Shown one piece after another: positions 27,076 through 35,569 of a stretch of 64,000 nucleotides of DNA. The notes under the pieces are model-generated. The model did not search any database. It was not told the DNA's origin and was given only the letters and a program-made list of their open reading frames with translations. Positions within the stretch are counted from its first letter, which is position 1; each line of letters begins with the position of its first letter. The translations under genes and the position numbers were made by a program. Source of the stretch: Opitutaceae bacterium EW11 (lineage in GTDB: Bacteria; Verrucomicrobiota; Verrucomicrobiia; Opitutales; Opitutaceae). Location of the stretch: NCBI GenBank assembly GCA_003054665.1, contig QAYY01000010.1:124001-188000 (forward strand), given 5' to 3'.

Positions 27076-29034
27076 ATGAAAACCCAACGCTTCGTCGCTG
27101 CTTCCGCCCTTTTCGGCGCTACCCTCCTCTCCCTCCCCGCCGCCACGGTCACGATCTCCGCCGACAAGCCGGGCGCCCAGGTGAACCCCGCGATGTGGGG
27201 TCTCTTTTTCGAGGACATCAACTTCGGCGCGGACGGCGGCTTGTACGCCGAGCTGGTGAAAAACCGCTCCTTTGAATTTCCCCAGTCCCTCATGGGCTGG
27301 AGCGTCCCCGGCGATCGCGCCGGCACAACCCGCGCCGCCGTGGAGACCGACGCCTCGGCCAGCGTCGGCGGCAGGCACTTTCTCCGCCTCGAAGCCGCCG
27401 GCTCAACCGCCGCGATCGAGAATGAAGGCTTCCGCGGCATCGGCGTCGTCGCAGGCGACACCTACGATTTCTCCGTTTCGATTCGCACCTCGTCGCCGGT
27501 CGCGCTCCGCGTGGAGCTCGTCGCGCCGTCGGGCGCCGTCATCGGCACGGCCCGGCTGGCTCAGCTGCCGAAGCAGTGGGCGAAACAGACCGCCAGCCTG
27601 GTAGGCACGCTCACCGAACCGCGCGCCCACCTGCGCTTGACGCTCGAAGGCCAGGGCAGCGCGGACCTCGATCACGTCTCCCTTTTCCCGCGGAAAACCT
27701 GGAAACATCGGCCCGGCGGCTTGCGCGCCGACATGGTCCAGGCGCTGGACGACTTTGGCCCGGGTTTTCTCCGCTTTCCCGGAGGTTGCATCGTCGAGGG
27801 CGCCAAACTCGATCTCCGTTACGAGTGGAAGAAGACGCTCGGCCCGGTGGACGACCGCCCCCTGCTCCTCAACCGCTGGAACGTCGAGTTCAAGCACCGC
27901 CCGACGCCCGACTATTTCCAGTCGTTCGGCCTCGGCTTCTTCGAGTATTTCCAGCTCTGCGAGGACATCGGCGCGGAGCCGTTGCCGATCCTGAATTGCG
28001 GCATGGCCTGCCAGTTCAACAGCGGCGAACTGGCTCCGCTCGACAAGCTCGAGCCGTACATCCAGGACGCGCTCGACCTGATCGAGTTCGCCAACGGTCC
28101 CGTCACGAGCACCTGGGGCGCCAAACGCGCCGCGCTCGGGCACCCCGCGCCGTTCGACATGAAGCTGCTCGGCGTGGGCAACGAACAATGGGGCCCGCAG
28201 TACATCGAGCGGTTCGCGCGCTTCGCCGAGGTCCTCAAGGCCAAGCATCCCGAAATCGCCCTCGTCGGCGCCTCCGGACCCTCGCCCGACGACGAGCGTT
28301 TCAAATTCCTCTGGCCGAAGCTCCGTGAGCTGAGAGCCGACATCGTCGACGAGCACTGCTACGCGAAGCCGGAGTGGTTCCTCGACAATGCCCACCGCTA
28401 CGACACCTACGACCGCAACGGTCCCAAGGTATTCATGGGCGAATACGCCGCCCAAAGCCAGGCGACCGCCACGCCGGACAACCGAAACACGTGGCTCTGC
28501 GCGCTCTCCGAGGCGGCCTATATGACCGGCATGGAACGCAACGCCGACGTGGTCCGCATGGCCTCGTACGCGCCGTTGTTCTCCAATGTCGACGCGTGGC
28601 AGTGGACGCCCGACCTCATCTGGGTCGACAACCTTCGCGTCCTGAAGACCACCAATTACCACGTGCAGCGGCTGTTCGCCCGCAACCGCGGCGACCGGGT
28701 CCTTCCAGTGAAGCTCGGCGATCTCACCCCCGACGAGGAAAAGCGCCTGTATGCGAGTTCCACCTACGACGAGGGTTCCGGCGAGGTGATCGTCAAGCTG
28801 GTTAACGCCACGGGCAAAAAGTCGACCGCGACCGTGGACCTCTCCGGCGTCCGCCAGATCTATCCCGGAACGATCACGGTCATGCAGTCGAACAATCCCG
28901 ATGCCGCGAATACGTTCGACGCGCCCAACAGCGTCGTTCCGCAAACGCTGAGTTTCTCTCCCGCGTCGCAGAAGTTCGACGTCACGCTGCCCGCGGATTC
29001 GTTCACCGTCCTGCGCCTCGGCGTTTCCCGGTAA
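27076..29034 (+). CDS. Secreted GH51 alpha-L-arabinofuranosidase with N-terminal CBM-like domain
   Basis: 652 residues. A signal peptide (MKTQRFVAASALFGATLLSL, cleavage near PAATV) is followed by the GH51 start PAMWGLFFEDINFGADGG. An inserted carbohydrate-binding (CBM4/9-like) jelly-roll (about 70-205) comes next, and then the catalytic barrel with FLRFPGGCIVEG. The acid/base glutamate is E370 in LLGVGNEQWG and the nucleophile is E456 in VFMGEYAAQSQ, both expected for retaining GH51 enzymes. A beta-sandwich C-terminus ends in FTVLRLGV. It removes L-arabinofuranosyl side chains from arabinan or arabinoxylan in the periplasm or outside the cell. It sits between the receptor and a GH43 arabinanase, giving a coherent arabinan-use cluster. 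Confidence 0.93.
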   Translation: MKTQRFVAASALFGATLLSLPAATVTISADKPGAQVNPAMWGLFFEDINFGADGGLYAELVKNRSFEFPQSLMGWSVPGDRAGTTRAAVETDASASVGGRHFLRLEAAGSTAAIENEGFRGIGVVAGDTYDFSVSIRTSSPVALRVELVAPSGAVIGTARLAQLPKQWAKQTASLVGTLTEPRAHLRLTLEGQGSADLDHVSLFPRKTWKHRPGGLRADMVQALDDFGPGFLRFPGGCIVEGAKLDLRYEWKKTLGPVDDRPLLLNRWNVEFKHRPTPDYFQSFGLGFFEYFQLCEDIGAEPLPILNCGMACQFNSGELAPLDKLEPYIQDALDLIEFANGPVTSTWGAKRAALGHPAPFDMKLLGVGNEQWGPQYIERFARFAEVLKAKHPEIALVGASGPSPDDERFKFLWPKLRELRADIVDEHCYAKPEWFLDNAHRYDTYDRNGPKVFMGEYAAQSQATATPDNRNTWLCALSEAAYMTGMERNADVVRMASYAPLFSNVDAWQWTPDLIWVDNLRVLKTTNYHVQRLFARNRGDRVLPVKLGDLTPDEEKRLYASSTYDEGSGEVIVKLVNATGKKSTATVDLSGVRQIYPGTITVMQSNNPDAANTFDAPNSVVPQTLSFSPASQKFDVTLPADSFTVLRLGVSR

Positions 29035-29172
29035 CGCCGGCTCGGATTCCTGGGCGCCGACCTTCGGCGGCCCCATGCCGGCGGCGCCGCCGGGCACCGC
29101 GCAGGACCGGCCTTGCTTTCGTGTTGCCCTAAACGCAGAGCGGCCGCCGCCGGCGGCGCTCTGCCCGCACCT

Positions 29173-31239
29173 ATGTTTTCCGCCCGAATGCTCCTCGCCG
29201 CGGCACTCCTCGTGCCGTCCTTTCCCCGTCTCAACGCCGCCGAGTGGTCACTCTCCGGTTCGCTCGGAGCGCACGATCCCACGGTGCTCAACGACAACGG
29301 CACGTGGTGGTGCTTTACCACGGGAGCCGGTCTGCCGGCAAAAAGGTCGGGCGACGGCCTCGCTTGGACCGAAGCGGGATCTCTCTTCGCATCCGAACTC
29401 TCCTGGTGGCGTACCTGGGCGCCCAACATGGGTCAGCGGGACATCTGGGCGCCCGACCTGCACGTCTTCGGCGGTCGAATCTGGTGTTACTACAGCGTCT
29501 CGGAGTTCGGGAAAAACAACTCCGCCATCGGCCTGAAATCCTGCACCAGCGTCGCCGCCGGCGACTGGCGCGACGACGGCTTTGTCATCGGCTCGAAGGC
29601 CGGGACCGACGCCTATAACGCCATCGACCCGAACCTCACCGTCGATGCCGACGGCCAGCCCTGGCTCACCTTCGGCTCGTGGTTCTCCGGCATTCAGCTC
29701 GTCCAGCTCGATCCCGCGACGATGAAGCCGGTCGGGAACGTCACGAACATCGCCAAACGTTCCAACGGCATCGAGGGCGCGAACGTCGTGTATCGAAGCG
29801 GGTATTACTACCTGTTCGTTTCGATTGATGTCTGCTGCCAGGGCGTGAACAGCACGTACAAAATCGCCTACGGACGTTCCCGCTCGATCTCGGGCCCGTA
29901 CGTCGACAAGGACGGCGCCCCCCTGCTCACCGGAGGCGGCACGGTTCTGGAGGCCGGCGAGACCCGGTGGAAGGGCCCCGGCGGCCAGGACGTGTTCAAA
30001 AACGGAAACGCCTGGGCCATCGCCCGCCACGCCTACGATGCCAACGCCAACGGAGCTCCCACACTCCGCATCGCCGATCTTTATTGGGACGCCAACGGCT
30101 GGCCCACGCTGACCGATCCCGGGCCGGCCGCGGGCGCACCGACGATCAGCATCGCCCCGGTGAGCCAGACGATCGCTCCCGGCGGACAAGTCACCTTCAG
30201 TGTCACGGCATCCGGCGAGAACCTCACCTATGTTTGGCAGAGGAACGGGACTCCGATCGCTGCGGGAGCGGGGCCGACCCTGACGCTCAACAACCTCCAG
30301 GCGTCGGACAGCGGCAACTACACCGTCACGATCAGCAACGATGCCGGCCAGGTCACCAGTTCCGCCGCCGTTCTCCTGGTCGACACGCCCACGCCCGGCC
30401 ACATTTGGAATCTCTCGATCCGCGCGGTGGGAGGGCTGGACGGCGATAACACCCTGATCCCGGGTTTCATCATCGGCGGTACCGGCAAGAAAAGCGTCCT
30501 GATCCGGGCCGACGGACCGACTCTAGCCAAAGCCCCTTTCAACGTCGCCGGCGTGCTCGACGATCCCAAACTGGTCCTGCACCAGGGTTCGCCGGCGCTC
30601 GACTCGAACGACACCTGGACCGACTCGCTGCGGGCGGACGCCATCCGTGCCTTGGGCGGGGATAAACTGGGCGGCGTCGCGCTGGATCCGAAGGAGCCGG
30701 TGCTGTTGGAAGATCTCTCGGCCGGCGACTACACCGTGCACATGACCTCGTCGGTCGCGGGAAAGACCGGTGTCGTGCTTGTGGAGTTGTACGACAAAGA
30801 CACCGCCGCGCCCGGGACGCCGGAATTCGAGGCCGGCGCGAGACTGACCAACGTTTCCGCCCGCGCCCAGGTCGGGACGGACGCGAACGTGCTGATCGTC
30901 GGCTTCATCATCAACGGAAACGTTCCGAAACGCGTGCTCATCCGCGGAACCGGACCGACGCTCGCTCAGCCGCCCTTCAACGTCGCGGGCACAATTGCCG
31001 ATCCCGTGCTCACCCTGCGGGATGCCTCGAATACGATCGTGGCTCAGAACGACAGCTGGACCCTCGCCGCCAACGCAGCCGACATCCGCGCCGCGGGCTG
31101 GGATAAACTCGGTGGCGTGGCAGTGGACCCGAAAGACGCGGTTCTGATGGTCACCTTGATTCCCGGCTCCTACACCGCGGTTCTGAACGGCGTGAACAAC
31201 ACCACCGGCATCGTCTTGATCGAGGTGTACGAGTTGTAA
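29173..31239 (+). CDS. Secreted GH43 arabinan endo-1,5-alpha-L-arabinosidase with Ig and tandem C-terminal repeats
   Basis: 688 residues from ATG 29173, which gives a good signal peptide (MFSARMLLAAALLV, cleavage near LNAAE). The five-bladed GH43 domain (about 25-315) has the three catalytic acids in HDPTVL (D35), AIDPNLTV (D152) and GIEGANVV (E201), plus the arabinanase-like WAPDLHVFGGRIWCYYSVS. An Ig-like domain follows (about 320-410, APVSQTIAPGGQVTF ... DSGNYTVTISN). Two copies of a roughly 130-residue module then fill the C-terminus, each with GFII-x-G-x-x-K-(S/R)-VLIR, GPTLA-x-x-PFNVAG, W-x2-(S/N)-LxAxAxxIRA and LGGVA(L/V)DPK(E/D). The repeats resemble modules at the ends of other Verrucomicrobia exoproteins and may be for adhesion or surface sorting. 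Confidence 0.9.
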   Translation: MFSARMLLAAALLVPSFPRLNAAEWSLSGSLGAHDPTVLNDNGTWWCFTTGAGLPAKRSGDGLAWTEAGSLFASELSWWRTWAPNMGQRDIWAPDLHVFGGRIWCYYSVSEFGKNNSAIGLKSCTSVAAGDWRDDGFVIGSKAGTDAYNAIDPNLTVDADGQPWLTFGSWFSGIQLVQLDPATMKPVGNVTNIAKRSNGIEGANVVYRSGYYYLFVSIDVCCQGVNSTYKIAYGRSRSISGPYVDKDGAPLLTGGGTVLEAGETRWKGPGGQDVFKNGNAWAIARHAYDANANGAPTLRIADLYWDANGWPTLTDPGPAAGAPTISIAPVSQTIAPGGQVTFSVTASGENLTYVWQRNGTPIAAGAGPTLTLNNLQASDSGNYTVTISNDAGQVTSSAAVLLVDTPTPGHIWNLSIRAVGGLDGDNTLIPGFIIGGTGKKSVLIRADGPTLAKAPFNVAGVLDDPKLVLHQGSPALDSNDTWTDSLRADAIRALGGDKLGGVALDPKEPVLLEDLSAGDYTVHMTSSVAGKTGVVLVELYDKDTAAPGTPEFEAGARLTNVSARAQVGTDANVLIVGFIINGNVPKRVLIRGTGPTLAQPPFNVAGTIADPVLTLRDASNTIVAQNDSWTLAANAADIRAAGWDKLGGVAVDPKDAVLMVTLIPGSYTAVLNGVNNTTGIVLIEVYEL

Positions 31240-31787
31240 CCGCCGCGCGGTTACACGGCCTTCGCACGAATTCGGGTTTGAGCTCAGGCATCCCGCCTGC
31301 GGGTGGGCCGGCGCGTCCCTGCGACGACACTTTGCCGCCGCCCGCGTCCGACACTCATCCTTCATTTCGCGTGGTCGCCGCTTCCCTTCGCGGACGCCGG
31401 CGCGAGGCGACCTTTCCGATCGCAGAACGGGACACGGTCGAACCGGTCCGTCTCGACCCACGCTTCGGCGGAACCCTCACCGTCGTGGCGCGACGCGCCT
31501 TTCCGAGGCCAGAACCGCTCACCCCGAAGTTTTAGCGGTTTGCCCCAAATGGATTCTGCCAAACGGGCGAACATAGTAACTAATCGGCGCAATCGTGACG
31601 CATAAGTTCACCTTCTCACCCCAAGAAGTAGGGCTTCAGCAAACGGTGGGACCTTCCCCCTGATGCGCCTGCCCCTCCCGCTCGTTCTGACCAGCGGCCC
31701 GCTCGTCGTTGCGGTGGCACCACTGTTCTCAGCCCCTTCCGATTTCTGCCCGCCCGATACGGGCTTCCGCTGCGCCAAAGACCAGCC
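31240..31787. other. 548-bp intergenic region with repeat element, no gene seen
   Basis: It contains a 33-bp repeat core (31300-31332) and the string CCCCCTGATGCGCC (about 31656-31669) that also occurs just upstream of oadG. Short overlapping frames are arginine/proline-rich and resemble nothing known. The promoter of the downstream gene should lie here, but no clear hexamer pair was found. Confidence 0.5.
31300..31332 (+). repeat. 33-bp interspersed repeat core, copy A
   Basis: This core matches the reverse complement of 33170-33202 with 3 differences in 33 bases and is preceded by a small palindrome (GCATCCCGCCTGCGGG region). Together the two copies bracket the gene at 31788-33050 as inverted repeats. 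Confidence 0.75.
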
Positions 31788-33050
31788 ATGGATCTGACTA
31801 CCCCGTCACCCCAACCCTTTCTTCGGTCCGCCCAGAGCCTTGCCGAGGACTTGGAATCCGAAATCTACGCCACGCCCGAATCTGAGGCCAGGAGCTCCTG
31901 GACCCATCGGGGATGCCGCGTCGAGGTACGAGCCTCGGAGCGCGACTCGTTCGCGGAGTTTCATGTCACCGGACTGGTGGAGTGCGCCGGTTCCGCCGCT
32001 GAGCTCGCGGAGATCGTGCTGGAGGAGGTCGCGTCCGTTCTCGCTTCCCGACGAATCCAGCCGATCCAGGAAAAACTCTACGGTCTGACCGCAATTCGAG
32101 GCGAGGTGATGAAGCGGCGTGAGACGGCCTACCGGCGCCGGCGCCTCGACCCGTCTGTCCCCACCACCTGGATTCAGGGTCTCCCTCTACTCGGCTGCGA
32201 TTTTGTCGGTATTCAAATCTGGGGAGTGGCGCCGTACGGCGGGGAAACCTGCGTCACCACAGTTGAAAACCCATCGACCGGTGCGGGCCGTCTCTGGAAA
32301 GGCCGCGGTTTCCGCATGCTGCACTTGCCCTGCGTGCGAGGCATTCAGCACGACGGAAAGCTTGCCGCCGGCCCTGCGAGCCAGGCCGATTGGATGTTCA
32401 CGAACGCCGAACAAGGTCTCGCCGCGCACGGATTCTCGTACTCCCAAGTGGTGCGCACGTGGATCTATGTCGACCGGTTGCTCGACTGGTATGGCGACCT
32501 GAATTGCGTCCGCACCGCTCACTACCGCCGTCTTGGATTCGGCACTACCGGCGGTCCTGCGTTTCCCGCCAGCACGGGGATCCAAGGCCGCTTCGAGGAG
32601 GAGGAATGCCTCGTGGACGTGCTCGCTCTGGAGACGGACGGTCGCCACGCCACGGCGGCTCCGGTGACGCGGAGCCCGCGTCAGGATCAGTCCTTCAACT
32701 ATGGCTCGGCTTTCTCGCGCGGAATGACGCTTGATGTCGAGGGCCGGCGCACCATCCACATTTCGGGCACCGCCAGCATCAACACCGCCGGCGACAGCAC
32801 ACACCTCGGCGACGCCGAGATGCAGAGTCTCGAGACACTGATGAGCATTGCCGCCATCCTCCAGGAGCAGGGAGGAACGCTGGAGAACATCACCTCCGCC
32901 ACGCTCTTCTGCAAAACGCGCGAAGCCTGGGAGGCTTGGCGGCGCGTGAGCCAGCTCCTGCGCCTGCCGGCGTTTCCGAAGGTCTGCGTCCTGGCCGACG
33001 TCTGCCGCGACAACCTCCTCGTCGAGATGGAAGCGGTCGCGGTCATCTAG
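31788..33050 (+). CDS. Chorismatase-like, two-domain RidA-superfamily protein
   Basis: 420 residues, no signal peptide. The C-terminal half has a RidA/YjgF-type fold signature: HISGTASIN, LETLMSIAAILQEQGGTLENI and the terminal ADVCRDNLLVEMEA with the conserved arginine and two glutamates. The middle resembles the N-terminal domain of the chorismatase family (FkbO/Hyg5/XanB2), including VVRTWIYVDRLLDWYGDLN, AHYRRLGF and PAFPASTGIQGR. Chorismatases hydrolyse chorismate to dihydroxy- or hydroxybenzoates; members of this wider group are often annotated only as endoribonuclease L-PSP. A role in making an aromatic precursor is therefore possible but unproven. The gene stands alone, is flanked by inverted 33-bp repeats, and lies about 3.4 kb from chorismate synthase. 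Confidence 0.7.
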   Translation: MDLTTPSPQPFLRSAQSLAEDLESEIYATPESEARSSWTHRGCRVEVRASERDSFAEFHVTGLVECAGSAAELAEIVLEEVASVLASRRIQPIQEKLYGLTAIRGEVMKRRETAYRRRRLDPSVPTTWIQGLPLLGCDFVGIQIWGVAPYGGETCVTTVENPSTGAGRLWKGRGFRMLHLPCVRGIQHDGKLAAGPASQADWMFTNAEQGLAAHGFSYSQVVRTWIYVDRLLDWYGDLNCVRTAHYRRLGFGTTGGPAFPASTGIQGRFEEEECLVDVLALETDGRHATAAPVTRSPRQDQSFNYGSAFSRGMTLDVEGRRTIHISGTASINTAGDSTHLGDAEMQSLETLMSIAAILQEQGGTLENITSATLFCKTREAWEAWRRVSQLLRLPAFPKVCVLADVCRDNLLVEMEAVAVI

Positions 33051-33169
33051 GAACGATTCGCGGGGCGCCTGCATGACGAGAAGGCTCAGAGCCTCGCGCC
33101 AGGCGCACTGAAGGTGGTCCGGCGGTCGGCGCGAGACGGAAGAGCTGGGTTCTTGCCCAGGCAAAGGTG

Positions 33170-33202
33170 AAGTGTCGTCGCAAGGACGTGCCGCCCCACC
33201 CG
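33170..33202 (-). repeat. 33-bp interspersed repeat core, copy B (inverted)
   Basis: Reverse complement of copy A at 31300-31332 with 3 mismatches in 33 bases, followed on the minus strand by the same GACGACACTT end. No transposase and no obvious target duplication was seen. Confidence 0.75.
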
Positions 33203-33256
33203 CCTGCGCGCCGCTGTATTCGCATCCTTGCGACAACCGAGTCCGCCTCCGGGCAC

Positions 33257-33288
33257 AAAAAAGCACAGAGGCTTGCGACCTCTGTGCT
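33257..33288 (-). terminator. Rho-independent terminator of the PEP-CTERM gene
   Basis: On the minus strand a perfect 10-bp stem (AGCACAGAGG / CCTCTGTGCT) with a 7-base loop is followed by TTTTTT, 20 bp past the stop codon. Confidence 0.88.
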
Positions 33289-33307
33289 GAAACCTACTCG
33301 ACCCAAA

Positions 33308-33994
33308 TTACGCCTTGCGGCGGAAGCGGCGGAAGGCGACCAGCCCCACGGCCAGAGCAGCACCGATCAGGCCGTACGTCGACGGCTCCGGGACCGCGCT
33401 CACCATGCTGTCGGCGAGCATCACGCCGTTGATCGCAAAGTCACCGGGCACACCATTCGACGCCGCGGTGAGCTCGATGGAAAACTTGTCGACGTTCACC
33501 GAGGTGCTGGCGAAGCCCAGGAAAAGCGCGCTGCCGTCACCATTGGAGCTGCTGAACCCTGATCCCGTCACGCTGCCGAGCAGCCCGCCGATCGAATCGA
33601 AGGCGGATATCCGTGCGGTATAGCTGCCGAAGTAATTTGCCTGAATATTCAGGCCTGCTCCTCCAATCAGACCGTCGGGATCGATCGTCAGGACGCCGTT
33701 CTCGCCACCGTTCCAGAGGAGCGTCTCTCCCGGCAGAAAACAGCCGAACCAACTGCTGCCCTGAGTCCGGACCTCGAACGCTCCGGAACCCGTGTGCGAA
33801 ACGTTGGTGTTCAGTCCTCCGGTGGAGAGAATGTCGAAGTTCGCACCAGGAGAACCGGGAGTCGCCGTCCACTGAATGGTGTCGGTGACATTCAAGGTCA
33901 GCGGGTCGGAAACCGCGGTAATCTGTGCCGTCGCTGGCAACGTAAGCAGCGACACGAGAGCCGCCGCGGCCAGAAGCTGGAGTTTGTTTTTCAT
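33308..33994 (-). CDS. PEP-CTERM-sorted secreted protein
   Basis: 228 residues. The signal peptide MKNKLQLLAAAALVSLL is cleaved near PATAQI. The mature part is a beta-rich, Ser/Gly/Thr-rich domain (about 25-195) of unknown family. The C-terminus is a textbook PEP-CTERM sorting signal: SAVPEPSTYGLIG, a hydrophobic helix, and the basic tail RRFRRKA. In PEP-CTERM systems this tail is processed by an exosortase (EpsH/XrtA family) and the protein is moved to the cell surface or exopolysaccharide. No exosortase gene is in the window. ATG 33994 is chosen because the upstream extension lacks signal-peptide character. It is monocistronic with its own terminator. Confidence 0.88.
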   Translation of the reverse strand: MKNKLQLLAAAALVSLLTLPATAQITAVSDPLTLNVTDTIQWTATPGSPGANFDILSTGGLNTNVSHTGSGAFEVRTQGSSWFGCFLPGETLLWNGGENGVLTIDPDGLIGGAGLNIQANYFGSYTARISAFDSIGGLLGSVTGSGFSSSNGDGSALFLGFASTSVNVDKFSIELTAASNGVPGDFAINGVMLADSMVSAVPEPSTYGLIGAALAVGLVAFRRFRRKA

Positions 33995-34311
33995 GGAGTT
34001 AACAGGAAGGGCAGCAGGAGCATACTCGTTACTGCACACCATTGGCATAGTGGGTCGTCCGCCTCACACGTAGGTGCAACCACTACAGAACGGCGGCTCA
34101 GGAGGTCCCTCGCCCGTTCACGGTCGCCGGGTGACTTCCGGCTTTTCCCGAGCCGCGCGCCCCGTACATCCGTTCGGAAATCGCCTCCGGCTCGCGACAG
34201 GAACAAGGCCATCGACGAGCCGTCGAGCGCGGCGTGCTTTTTTATCAATTCGTCGTTACCCGCGCCTCACCCCTGGCGCCCCGTCCCCGTCGGGTCAGCG
34301 AAGCGAAAATC
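33995..34311. other. 317-bp intergenic region, nothing clear
   Basis: This leader region of the PEP-CTERM gene (minus) and the small plus-strand ORF is locally less GC-rich near 34005-34060, as expected for a promoter, but no confident -35/-10 pair was found. Confidence 0.4.
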
Positions 34312-34575
34312 ATGCTTCGCGTGGACATCGACATCGAACGTTCCACCGATGACGCAGTGGCTTTCCTGGAAGAGGGAGGTTGGTCGATCAGAAGCGTCCG
34401 TCGCGCGCAGCTCGTGGAGACAGCGGCTGAGTTGGGGGAAGACGCGACCCTGCAGCACCTCCACAACGACGCCGCCGAGCACGGACTCGCCTGCGCGATC
34501 ACGTCGCTTCGTGGACGGAGTGTCCCACAACCGGTAGAGGAAGACGTGCCCGCGACGGGCACTTTCGGCTGGTAG
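34312..34575 (+). CDS. Small hypothetical protein (87 aa)
   Basis: MLRVDIDIERSTDDAVAFL begins an acidic, soluble 87-residue protein with alpha/beta character and no signal peptide or membrane segment. Composition is ordinary for a protein (balanced D/E/R/V/A), unlike the arginine/proline-rich shadow frames nearby, and a purine-rich GAAGCGAAAAT precedes the ATG. No family is recognised. Weak resemblance to small regulatory or DUF proteins of the ferredoxin-like fold is only an impression. It lies between the PEP-CTERM gene and the KDPG aldolase gene with no clear functional tie. Confidence 0.45.
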   Translation: MLRVDIDIERSTDDAVAFLEEGGWSIRSVRRAQLVETAAELGEDATLQHLHNDAAEHGLACAITSLRGRSVPQPVEEDVPATGTFGW

Positions 34576-34748
34576 CAGGCTCGGCGGAACCGTCTCGACG
34601 CGTCGAGCGCGCCGGCCCGAGATGTGCCGGCGGGATCGGAACGATCGGCCCGCTCGGCGATGAGCGCCTCGAAGGCGTACGGTCCTCCCACTGTAAACTG
34701 CAAAATAGGTTTTCAGCCCGGCGGGGTGCCTCTAGACAGGCCTCCCCT

Positions 34749-35387
34749 ATGAAAAAAGACGCCGTCCTCTCCAAGATTAAGACCGAGAAGGTGGTCGCGC
34801 TGATTCGAGCCGACAGCCCCGATGGTTTGCTCGACTGCGCTCGCGCGCTCGCCGCCGGAGGCCTGACCAGCATTGAGCTGACGATGACTACGCCGGGCGC
34901 GATCCGGATGCTCGAGAAGGCCACGGCAGAACTGCCGGACTTCATCTTCGGCCTTGGCACCGTTTTGGACGCGGAGACGGCCCGGGCCGGCATTCTCGCG
35001 GGAGCGAAATTCATCGTCACTCCGGCGCTCCGCCCCGACGTGATCACCCTTTGCCGCCGCTACAGCATTCCGGTATTCAGCGGCGCGCTCACGCCGACCG
35101 AAGTCGTCAACGCCTGGGAAGCGGGCGCCGACGCGGTGAAGATCTTCCCCGCGGAATTCTTCGGCCCGGCCTATATCAAATCGATCAAGGCACCGCTCCC
35201 TCACATCGACCTCGTCCCGACGGGCGGCGTGAACGAGAACAACGTGGGCGACTTCCTCAAAGCCGGCGCCACCGCCACCGCCGCAGGCAGCTCGCTGGTG
35301 GACTCGAAGGCGTTCAAGGAGAAGAACTGGGCCGCCATCACCGCCAAAGCGAAAGCGTTTGCCGCCGCCGCTGCTGCGGTGAAGTGA
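34749..35387 (+). CDS. eda: 2-keto-3-deoxy-6-phosphogluconate (KDPG) aldolase
   Basis: Class I aldolase, 212 residues, the normal size. It cleaves KDPG (and often 4-hydroxy-2-oxoglutarate) to pyruvate and glyceraldehyde 3-phosphate in the Entner-Doudoroff and uronate pathways. The catalytic residues are in place: E43 in TSIELTMTTPG, GLGTVLDAE, FIVTPALRPDV and Schiff-base K131 in ADAVKIFPAEFFGP, with VPTGGVNENNVGDFL near the phosphate site. The family loop usually written PGxxTPTE is FSGALTPTE here, a small deviation. The C-terminus ends in an alanine/lysine-rich tail. It is monocistronic and followed by a strong terminator. It fits disposal of uronic acids from plant polymers. Confidence 0.93.
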   Translation: MKKDAVLSKIKTEKVVALIRADSPDGLLDCARALAAGGLTSIELTMTTPGAIRMLEKATAELPDFIFGLGTVLDAETARAGILAGAKFIVTPALRPDVITLCRRYSIPVFSGALTPTEVVNAWEAGADAVKIFPAEFFGPAYIKSIKAPLPHIDLVPTGGVNENNVGDFLKAGATATAAGSSLVDSKAFKEKNWAAITAKAKAFAAAAAAVK

Positions 35388-35415
35388 GCCGTTGCGGCTG
35401 TCGCTGCCGCGCGGC

Positions 35416-35437
35416 GAGAAGTTGGTAACTGGTGACT
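35416..35437 (+). repeat. AGTTGGTAA-type intergenic repeat, copy 1
   Basis: A short TTGG-rich string just after the eda stop codon, related to copies at 35537-35569 (inverted) and 42849-42877. Divergent, hence moderate confidence. Confidence 0.45.
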
Positions 35438-35451
35438 AGATACATCCCCCT

Positions 35452-35484
35452 GGGACGGCTCCGTGGAGTCCGTCCCTTTTTTTT
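35452..35484 (+). terminator. Rho-independent terminator of eda
   Basis: The stem GGGACGG / CCGTCCC, extended internally by CTCC / GGAG, is followed by eight T residues, 65 bp past the eda stop codon. Confidence 0.9.
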
Positions 35485-35536
35485 CGTCCTCCGTTGGCGC
35501 CCCGCCCCATCGCGCCACTCGCGAAGGACATTCCGG

Positions 35537-35569
35537 ACCAACTTCCAATTCCCAACTACCAACTACTCC
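35537..35569 (-). repeat. AGTTGG intergenic repeat, copy 2 (inverted)
   Basis: Read on the minus strand it is a run of GTAGTTGG, GGGAATTGG and AAGTTGG units, closely matching 42849-42877. It directly abuts the palindrome at 35568-35585. Confidence 0.65.

Noticed and set aside
31300-33202. Insertion sequence or composite transposon around the chorismatase-like gene
   Set aside because: Repeats are only about 33 bp, no transposase is present and no target-site duplication is visible.
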